5,164 bases of DNA from Candidatus Eiseniibacteriota bacterium (lineage in GTDB: Bacteria > Eisenbacteria > RBG-16-71-46 > CAIMUX01 > WJJG01): positions 1 through 5,164 of the forward strand of contig VGIY01000201.1 of NCBI GenBank assembly GCA_016867695.1, given 5' to 3'. The translations under genes were made by a program, and so were the position numbers. Of this stretch, positions 1 through 4,424 are shown one piece after another; position 1 is the stretch's first letter; every line of letters starts with the position of its first letter. The notes beneath the pieces are model-generated. The model saw nothing but the letters and a program-made list of their open reading frames with translations. It was not told where the DNA came from and did no database searches.

Positions 1-2112
1 GGCCTCCTCGTCGAAGAGCGAGACGCCGTCCATGTGCTCCGGCCTGGCGACGCCGAAGAGGTCGAGCGCCGTGGGGGCGAAGTCGGCGATGCTCGGATAG
101 GGCGTCTTGATCGGACGCGTGCAGAGGAAGATCCCCGGCACGGCCAGCGGATCGATGCAGTGATCGCCGCTCCAGCTACGCGTGTTGTCCTCGAAGACGA
201 CCTCGTTGGCGGCGCCGACGGCTCCGTCCCATGAGGCCCGGTAGCCTACGTTGTAGCCGACGACGAGGTCGGGCCCGTTCGTCCGGTAGGGCCCGCGGTA
301 GATCGCCGCGCCGTCGTAGACGCGCAGGATGCCCGTCGCTCCGGTGACCGGGTCCTTCAGGCCGCTCAGCTTCGCGATCAGCTCCGCCTTCAGCGCCTGG
401 AGCTCCGCCCCGCGCTCGACGACCCCGCGCCCCTCCCGACCCTTGAGGTTGATGTAGATCCCCCCCAGGCCGAAGGCGTAGGCGCGCGTGCGATCCCAGT
501 CGACGCCGTCGAAGTAGCGCCCCACGGCGCCGTTCGCCGCCGCCATGTAGCCGTTCTGCAGGAACCAGGAGTTGAGGTTGATGCCGCGGACAAAGGGCTT
601 GAAACCGTGGTCGGAGAGGACGAAGAGCACCGTGCGCTCGTCCCGGACCTCCTCGAGCGTGCGGCGCAGCAGGTCGTCGGCGCGGCGGTAGAGGTCGAGC
701 AGCGTGTCCTTGAATCGCTCCGTGTCCTTGCCCCGGTTGGCCGGATGGTCGGGGACGAGGTAGCGGAAGAACATGTGCTGGAGGCGGTCGGTGGCGTCGA
801 AGACGACCACGTTGAGCCCGCGCCTGTTCTTCTTCAGCGAGTTGAACCACATCCGCTCGCGCTCTTCGTGGATGCTCCAGGCGTAGTCCAGGAAGGCCTG
901 CTCGTCGAGGATGCGCTCGTTGAGCGCCCAGGTGTCCTCGGCGAGCCCGAGCGTGGCGTAGGGGCCCTGCAGCCGGGCGAGGTACTGGGCGAAGAACCCG
1001 GGAGAGGAGATCGGCATGGCCGGGCTCTCCGGGTCCAGGTGGATCGGCGTCATGTAGAGGCCGAAGTGCGGGGCGAAGCTCATCACCCGGAAGCGGACGA
1101 TCCCGCGCACCTTCTGCCCCAGCCCCGCCTTGAAGGTGAGTCGGACCCAGTCGCTGAACTCGCTCTCGCCGAGCGTGAAGGTCTCCTTGCCGACGGTGAT
1201 GCGCGCGCGCGGCCCGGGCGACGAGCCGCCCCCGGCGCCGGAAAGCTCGACGCGCAGCGGCACCGTCATCACCGCGTGGGCCCGCGTGAGGGGGTTGGGC
1301 GGGCCGGGGATCTCCGCCGCGATCGCGCCGTCGCGGATCTCGACGGGGATCACGGCGCCCCCCTCGAAGGCGGCCGCCCGCTCGCGGTTCGTGGTGAAGA
1401 AGGTGAAGGAGCCCTGCGTGCCGCGCAGGTCGGGCACGCACATCGCCGAGAGCAGCGCCCCGTTGGGCACCTTCTCGGGCGGAAAGGTGATCGGCACGCG
1501 CAGGACGTGGCAGGGCACGTAGTGCTCGCCGAGGATCCGCCAGAAGGAGCGGCTGCGGCGCAGGAAGCGGATCGCCGGCTTGCCGATCGGGATCTCGTAC
1601 CGGCCCAGCCGGAGCAGCTTGTGCGCGCCGCGGATGTCGGTGGAGGAGAGCACCGGCATGTGGCTGCGCAGGTCCCGGTTGAGGAAGTCGAAGATGTTGT
1701 GCTTCGAAGCGTCGACGCCGGTGGCGAAGGAGGACCAGGCCACCGGGGACATCGAGGGGAACGAGGTGGCCAGCTCGTGGAAGCAGCCCTCCTCGGCGAG
1801 CCTGGCGAAGGCGGGCAGGTGCCCTTCGCCTATCCAGCGGCGGATCAGGGCCGGGTCGAGACCGTCGAGGCCGAGGATGACGACGCGGCGGACGTCGGTG
1901 CGGCGGCGCACGCGGCGGACGCGGAACCAGCGGTGAACGGCGCGGAAGGGCCAGGAGACGATGGCCGCCAGGGCGAGGAAGAAGGTGACGAAGAGCACGC
2001 CCAGGGAGCCGACGACGGCGAAGCCCGCCCCCGGCCCGACATAGGCGTGGGCCGGGGCCGCGGCCAGGCCCAGGAACGCCAGCGCGAGAAGCGCGAGTCT
2101 GCGACCGAGCAT
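1..2112 (-). CDS. Membrane-anchored alkaline-phosphatase-superfamily enzyme (type I phosphodiesterase / nucleotide pyrophosphatase family), 3' end cut by window
   Basis: Starting at ATG 2112 (SD GGGGAG at 2117-2122, 4 nt spacer), 704 codons run without a stop to the window edge. Residues 1-23 look like a signal peptide ending in AHA. A YVGPGAG motif follows (24-30), then a hydrophobic segment (about 31-54) and an Arg-rich stretch (57-76). The catalytic domain starts near 77. By alignment to the NPP pattern from memory, the metal ligands and nucleophile are D83 (GLDGLD), S122 (SMSPVAW), D442 and H446 (DRLQH), D501 and H502 (SDHGF) and H651 (GDH). A strand-rich insert lies between about 230 and 370. 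The family hydrolyses phosphate mono- or diesters with two metal ions, usually zinc. The true substrate cannot be read from sequence. The end (ADFAPTALDLFG, then MDGVSLF) matches the family's usual C-terminus, so few residues are probably missing. It is probably the third gene of the sat-cysC operon. It is not a formylglycine sulfatase: no CxPxR motif occurs at the nucleophile site. Confidence 0.9.
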   Translation of the reverse strand, partial: MLGRRLALLALAFLGLAAAPAHAYVGPGAGFAVVGSLGVLFVTFFLALAAIVSWPFRAVHRWFRVRRVRRRTDVRRVVILGLDGLDPALIRRWIGEGHLPAFARLAEEGCFHELATSFPSMSPVAWSSFATGVDASKHNIFDFLNRDLRSHMPVLSSTDIRGAHKLLRLGRYEIPIGKPAIRFLRRSRSFWRILGEHYVPCHVLRVPITFPPEKVPNGALLSAMCVPDLRGTQGSFTFFTTNRERAAAFEGGAVIPVEIRDGAIAAEIPGPPNPLTRAHAVMTVPLRVELSGAGGGSSPGPRARITVGKETFTLGESEFSDWVRLTFKAGLGQKVRGIVRFRVMSFAPHFGLYMTPIHLDPESPAMPISSPGFFAQYLARLQGPYATLGLAEDTWALNERILDEQAFLDYAWSIHEERERMWFNSLKKNRRGLNVVVFDATDRLQHMFFRYLVPDHPANRGKDTERFKDTLLDLYRRADDLLRRTLEEVRDERTVLFVLSDHGFKPFVRGINLNSWFLQNGYMAAANGAVGRYFDGVDWDRTRAYAFGLGGIYINLKGREGRGVVERGAELQALKAELIAKLSGLKDPVTGATGILRVYDGAAIYRGPYRTNGPDLVVGYNVGYRASWDGAVGAANEVVFEDNTRSWSGDHCIDPLAVPGIFLCTRPIKTPYPSIADFAPTALDLFGVARPEHMDGVSLFDEEA

Positions 2113-2116
2113 GACT

Positions 2117-2122
2117 CTCCCC
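2117..2122 (-). promoter_or_regulatory. Shine-Dalgarno for the phosphodiesterase gene
   Basis: On the minus strand GGGGAG lies four bases before ATG 2112. It fixes the start directly ahead of the signal-peptide-like N-terminus. No better-placed ATG or GTG gives a sensible N-terminus. Confidence 0.6.
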
Positions 2123-2125
2123 GTC

Positions 2126-2149
2126 CCATCCGGCGGCGCCGCGGGATGG
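2126..2149 (-). repeat. 24-nt near-perfect inverted repeat between cysC and the phosphodiesterase gene
   Basis: Arms CCATCC and GGATGG enclose the perfect 10-bp palindrome GCGGCGCCGC (2133-2142), with one G/G mismatch pair at 2132/2143. In the transcript it would fold into a strong hairpin ending three bases before the GGGGAG ribosome binding site. There is no U-tract, so it is not a standard intrinsic terminator. An RNA-stability or translation-tuning element, or a DNA-binding site, would fit equally well. Confidence 0.55.
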
Positions 2150-2167
2150 CCCGCCGCCCCGGCTACC

Positions 2168-2773
2168 CTAGCTGAGATAGCCGAGCTTCTGCAGCTTCTT
2201 CTTGATCTCGTCCTCTTCCTCGGCGGAGATGCGGGAAGCCTCCGGATCGGGCGGGATGTAGCCCATCAGCTCGAGCGTGCGCAGGATCTTCTGCGTGCTC
2301 TCGGCCACCGTCTCGCGATCGGAGTGGACGACGACCTCCGGATTCTCGGGCGGCTCGTAGGGATCGTCGACCCCGGTGAAGCCCTTGATCTCCCCCGCCA
2401 GCGCCTTCTTGTAGAGGCCCTTGACGTCCCGCTCGGCGAGCACGTCGATCGGGCACTCGCAGTAGACCTCGACGAAGCACCCGATCAGCTTGCGGTTCTC
2501 GTCGCGGATCGCCCGGTAGGGCGAGATCGCCGCGGCGATCGCCGCCACCTCGTTGCGCGCCAGGAGGTTGCAGACGAAGCCGATGCGGCGGATGTTGATG
2601 TCCCGGTCCTCCTTGGAGAACCCCAGCCCCTTGCTGAGATTGGTCCGCACCACGTCCCCGTCGAGGATCTCGACCTTGAGGCCCCGCCGGCGAAGCTCCT
2701 GCTCGACCGATTGGGCCAGCGTGCTCTTGCCCGACCCCGACAGGCCCGTGAACCACAGCGTGAAACCCTTCAT
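2168..2773 (-). CDS. cysC: Adenylyl-sulfate (APS) kinase
   Basis: This is a 201-residue cytoplasmic P-loop kinase that phosphorylates APS with ATP at the 3' hydroxyl to give PAPS. The Walker A motif GLSGSGKST is at 10-18. Other family signatures are LDGDVVR (37-43), FSKEDRDINIRR (52-63), ISPYR with S84 (83-87), RDVKGLYKKA (115-124), and GFTGVDDPYEPP (131-142). The start at ATG 2773 is supported by AAGGGAG about six bases upstream and by the P-loop following at once. The protein lacks the roughly 20-residue leader before the P-loop seen in E. coli CysC and resembles the kinase half of fused Sat-APS kinase enzymes. Residues about 178-201 form a charged tail (acidic EEEDE, then KKKLQK), probably a helix. 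The gene lies 47 nt after sat and 55 nt before the phosphodiesterase gene on the same strand, so co-transcription is likely. Confidence 0.96.
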   Translation of the reverse strand: MKGFTLWFTGLSGSGKSTLAQSVEQELRRRGLKVEILDGDVVRTNLSKGLGFSKEDRDINIRRIGFVCNLLARNEVAAIAAAISPYRAIRDENRKLIGCFVEVYCECPIDVLAERDVKGLYKKALAGEIKGFTGVDDPYEPPENPEVVVHSDRETVAESTQKILRTLELMGYIPPDPEASRISAEEEDEIKKKLQKLGYLS

Positions 2774-2797
2774 GGCTGCTCCCTTCTCCCGGAATCT

Positions 2798-2812
2798 CCG
2801 GCTGTCCGCCGG
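2798..2812 (-). other. Small hairpin in the sat-cysC gap
   Basis: CCGGC (2798-2802) and GCCGG (2808-2812) can pair around a five-base loop, inside the 47-nt gap and upstream of the cysC ribosome binding site (2780-2786). The stem is short and GC-only, so it may be chance in this composition. Confidence 0.3.
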
Positions 2813-2820
2813 CCTCCCGC

Positions 2821-3978
2821 CTACCCGCGCTTCGCCCGACCCATGAGCACCTCGGCCACCTCGGGCCTGGTGAACTCGACCGGGAGCGCCTCGCCCCGGG
2901 CGAGCATCTCGCGCACCTTGGTGCCGCTCAGCATGAGGTGCTCCTCCCTGCCGTGGGGGCACGTCTTGATCGAGGCCATGTTGCCGCAGCGCTTGCAGTA
3001 GAAGGTGTGCTCGAACTTGAGCGGCGTGATGGCCAGCTCGCCGGGCGCGAACTCGTCGAAAATCCGCTGCGCGTCGTAGGTCCCGTAGTAGCTGCCCACG
3101 CCGGCGTGATCGCGGCCGACGATCAGGTGCGTGCAGCCGTAGTTCTTGCGCACGATGGCGTGCCAGACGGCCTCCGCCGGGCCGGCGTAGCGCATGGCCG
3201 CCGGGAAGATCGACAGGGCGACGCGATCCTTGGGGTAGTAGTGCGCGAGGAGCGCCTCGTAGCAGGCCATGCGCACCTCTCCGGGCGTGTCGTCGGCCTT
3301 GGTGGCGCCCATCAGCGGGTGGACCAGCAGTCCGTCGACCATCTCCAGCGCGCACTTCTGCAGGTACTCGTGGGCGCGGTGGATCGGGTTGCGCGTCTGG
3401 AAGGCGGCCACCGTGGCCCAGCCCTTGGCCTTGAAGAGGACGCGGGTCTCCTTGGGGTCGAGGCGGTAGTTGTGGAAGTCGGGATGGGCCGGTTTGCGCA
3501 CCGCCTGCAGCGGGCCGCCCAGGTAGATGTCGCCGCAGCCCTTGAGGTACTGGACGCCGGGATGCGCCTGGTCGGTCGTGCGCAGGACGGCGGCGGCCTC
3601 CTTCGTCTTGTCGGGCGCGTACTTGCTCTCGACCGTCATCACCGCCAGGAAGGCGCCGTCCGGGGCGTGGAGGGCGATCTCGCCCCCCTCGGCGACGGCC
3701 TCGGCCTCGGCGGGGGACGCGGCGAGCGTGACCGGGATGGACCAGACGAGGCCGCGGGCCAGGCGCAGGCGCGAGCCGACGCTCTCGTAGTCCTCGCGGC
3801 CCATGAAGCCCTCGAGGGGGCTCATGGCGCCGGTCATGATCATCTCGATGTCGGCGATCTCGCGCGCGTTGAGCGTCAGTCGCGGCAATCCGGCGGCGCG
3901 AGCCTCGAGTTCCCGAGCCTGGTCTCCGGTGGCGATCCGGTCGATCAGCCGGCCGCCGTGGGGGTCGATGAGCTGCAT
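2821..3978 (-). CDS. sat: Sulfate adenylyltransferase (ATP sulfurylase, monofunctional Sat type)
   Basis: This 385-residue cytoplasmic enzyme joins sulfate and ATP to give APS and pyrophosphate, the first step of sulfate activation. An N-terminal PUA-like domain carries MTGAMSPLEGFMG (48-60). The catalytic domain follows, with the nucleotide-binding motif QTRNPIHRAHE (194-204), HPLMGATKADD (220-230), GRDHAGVG (288-295) and SGTKVRE (351-357). C328, C331, C340 and probably H342 (YCKRC, then TCPHG) form the zinc-site pattern found in part of the family. ATG 3978 was chosen because AGAGGAG (3988-3994) sits nine bases upstream and MQLIDPHGG is a typical N-terminus. The frame stays open further upstream, but only as low-complexity Arg/Pro/Gly sequence. 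The length fits the monofunctional family. This is not the heterodimeric CysD/CysN type. The reaction favours APS only if pyrophosphate is removed or CysC pulls the product forward, in keeping with cysC lying next downstream. Confidence 0.97.
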   Translation of the reverse strand: MQLIDPHGGRLIDRIATGDQARELEARAAGLPRLTLNAREIADIEMIMTGAMSPLEGFMGREDYESVGSRLRLARGLVWSIPVTLAASPAEAEAVAEGGEIALHAPDGAFLAVMTVESKYAPDKTKEAAAVLRTTDQAHPGVQYLKGCGDIYLGGPLQAVRKPAHPDFHNYRLDPKETRVLFKAKGWATVAAFQTRNPIHRAHEYLQKCALEMVDGLLVHPLMGATKADDTPGEVRMACYEALLAHYYPKDRVALSIFPAAMRYAGPAEAVWHAIVRKNYGCTHLIVGRDHAGVGSYYGTYDAQRIFDEFAPGELAITPLKFEHTFYCKRCGNMASIKTCPHGREEHLMLSGTKVREMLARGEALPVEFTRPEVAEVLMGRAKRG

Positions 3979-3987
3979 GGCGATGGT

Positions 3988-3994
3988 CTCCTCT
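3988..3994 (-). promoter_or_regulatory. Shine-Dalgarno for sat
   Basis: AGAGGAG on the minus strand, nine bases before ATG 3978. It decides the start against in-frame upstream codons such as the ATG ending at 4449. Confidence 0.65.
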
Positions 3995-4011
3995 GGTCGG
4001 CCTCGCCCTCG

Positions 4012-4032
4012 GCCGCCCGATCCCGGGCCGGC
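4012..4032 (-). other. Possible hairpin in the sat leader
   Basis: CCCG (4016-4019) pairs with CGGG (4024-4027) around the loop ATCC, and the stem extends outward by four pairs across one bulged C (4012-4015 with 4028-4032). It lies in the untranslated leader expected from the -10 box at 4061-4066. No U-tract follows, and no known riboswitch pattern was recognised. Confidence 0.3.
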
Positions 4033-4060
4033 GGGGATGACTGCGGAAAACAAGACATCG

Positions 4061-4090
4061 ATTGTACTTCCCGAAGCCCGCCCGCGGGAA
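4061..4090 (-). promoter_or_regulatory. Candidate housekeeping promoter of the sat-cysC-phosphodiesterase operon
   Basis: On the minus strand TACAAT (4066-4061) matches the -10 consensus at five of six bases and stands in the only AT-rich patch of this spacer. A weak -35, TTCCCG (4090-4085), lies 18 bp upstream. Transcription would start near 4054, giving a leader of roughly 75 nt before sat. The short dyad ACAA-N8-TTGT (4050-4065) overlaps the -10 and start site and could be an operator. Confidence 0.45.
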
Positions 4091-4163
4091 GGGCGAAGCG
4101 AGCGCGCTCCGCCGGCCCCCCGCGAGGCGCCCCGGTCGGGCAACTCGTCTTGTGGCAGTGGAT

Positions 4164-4181
4164 TCGCGGCCCGGGCCGCGA
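4164..4181. repeat. Perfect 18-bp palindrome, TCGCGGCCCGGGCCGCGA
   Basis: Both strands read the same over 18 bases. The motif is flanked by an imperfect direct repeat, GATTCGCGGCC (4161-4171) and GATTCCGCGGCC (4180-4191). It lies about 100 bp upstream of the sat -10 box and about 180 bp upstream of the plus-strand -10 box. It could be a regulator-binding site. Composition alone makes such palindromes more likely than in balanced DNA. Confidence 0.45.
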
Positions 4182-4343
4182 TTCCGCGGCCGGTCCCGGC
4201 GGCGGGCCTCTCCGGCCTTCCCCACTCGGATCGGCCGGCGGCGAGAGGATCTCCAGGGCGCAGGGGCGCCGGGGTCGTCGCGGCGCGCGCCGGCGGAACT
4301 CGCTGGGCGGGGCCAGGAGACGAGGATGGCCGGCAACGGCCTG

Positions 4344-4361
4344 CGCCGCGGCGCCGCGGCG
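4344..4361. repeat. Perfect 18-bp palindrome abutting the plus-strand -10 box
   Basis: CGCCGCGGCGCCGCGGCG is its own reverse complement and ends two bases before TAGAAT (4364-4369), so it occupies the spacer and -35 region of that promoter. A repressor bound there would block RNA polymerase. It is low-complexity, with only G and C, so chance remains possible. Confidence 0.4.
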
Positions 4362-4363
4362 TG

Positions 4364-4369
4364 TAGAAT
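4364..4369 (+). promoter_or_regulatory. Candidate -10 box for the TMTC-like gene
   Basis: TAGAAT matches the -10 consensus TATAAT at five of six bases in a GC-only neighbourhood. Transcription would start near 4376 and leave a leader of about 50 nt. No recognisable -35 lies at 16-18 bp, where the palindrome sits instead. AGAA-N5-TTCT (4365-4377) overlaps the box as a small dyad. Confidence 0.4.
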
Positions 4370-4380
4370 GCGCTTCTGCC

Positions 4381-4412
4381 CCCCGGGCGCGGCGGCGGGC
4401 GCCCCGCCGGGG
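4381..4412 (+). other. Leader hairpin reaching into the Shine-Dalgarno of the TMTC-like gene
   Basis: GGGCGC (4385-4390) pairs perfectly with GCGCCC (4399-4404) around an eight-base loop. CCCC (4381-4384) can add an outer stem with GGGG (4409-4412), whose last two bases belong to the GGAGGAGGAG ribosome binding site. The fold could lower translation initiation. Confidence 0.4.
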
Positions 4413-4420
4413 AGGAGGAG
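4411..4420 (+). promoter_or_regulatory. Extended Shine-Dalgarno (GGAGGAGGAG)
   Basis: A triple GGA repeat ends four bases before ATG 4425. It offers several registers for anti-Shine-Dalgarno pairing and clearly marks this ATG as the start. Confidence 0.7.
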
Positions 4421-4424
4421 AGCC

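Larger units (their letters stand above)
3979..4424. other. Divergent intergenic region between sat and the TMTC-like gene
   Basis: I see no convincing gene in these 446 bp. Open frames cross it on both strands but translate to Arg/Pro/Gly/Ala-rich strings with no motif, as expected from GC-rich DNA poor in stops. It contains the candidate promoters of both divergent units, one AT-rich island (about 4041-4070), two perfect 18-bp palindromes and leader hairpins on both sides, listed separately. Confidence 0.7.

Noticed and set aside
176..1441. A 421-residue minus-strand frame inside the phosphodiesterase gene.
   Set aside because: It is a shifted frame of the real gene: the true frame carries all metal-binding motifs and runs unbroken for 704 codons.
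1..2112. Reading the third operon gene as an arylsulfatase because it neighbours PAPS genes.
   Set aside because: The nucleophile site reads SMSPVAW and lacks the CxPxR or SxPxR motif that is modified to formylglycine.
2113..2167. An intrinsic terminator separating cysC from the phosphodiesterase gene.
   Set aside because: The hairpin is strong, but no U-tract follows it and the next gene's ribosome binding site starts within a few bases.
607..2175. A 522-residue plus-strand open frame antisense to the phosphodiesterase gene.
   Set aside because: Its composition is Glu/Arg/Gly/Ala-rich with no domain, and it lies opposite a gene with clear catalytic motifs. It is a strand shadow of GC-biased codons.
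3979..4054. A riboswitch in the sat leader.
   Set aside because: The expected leader is only about 75 nt, and I could not match it to a conserved SAM or other sulfur-linked riboswitch core. A covariance-model search of 3979-4070 would decide.
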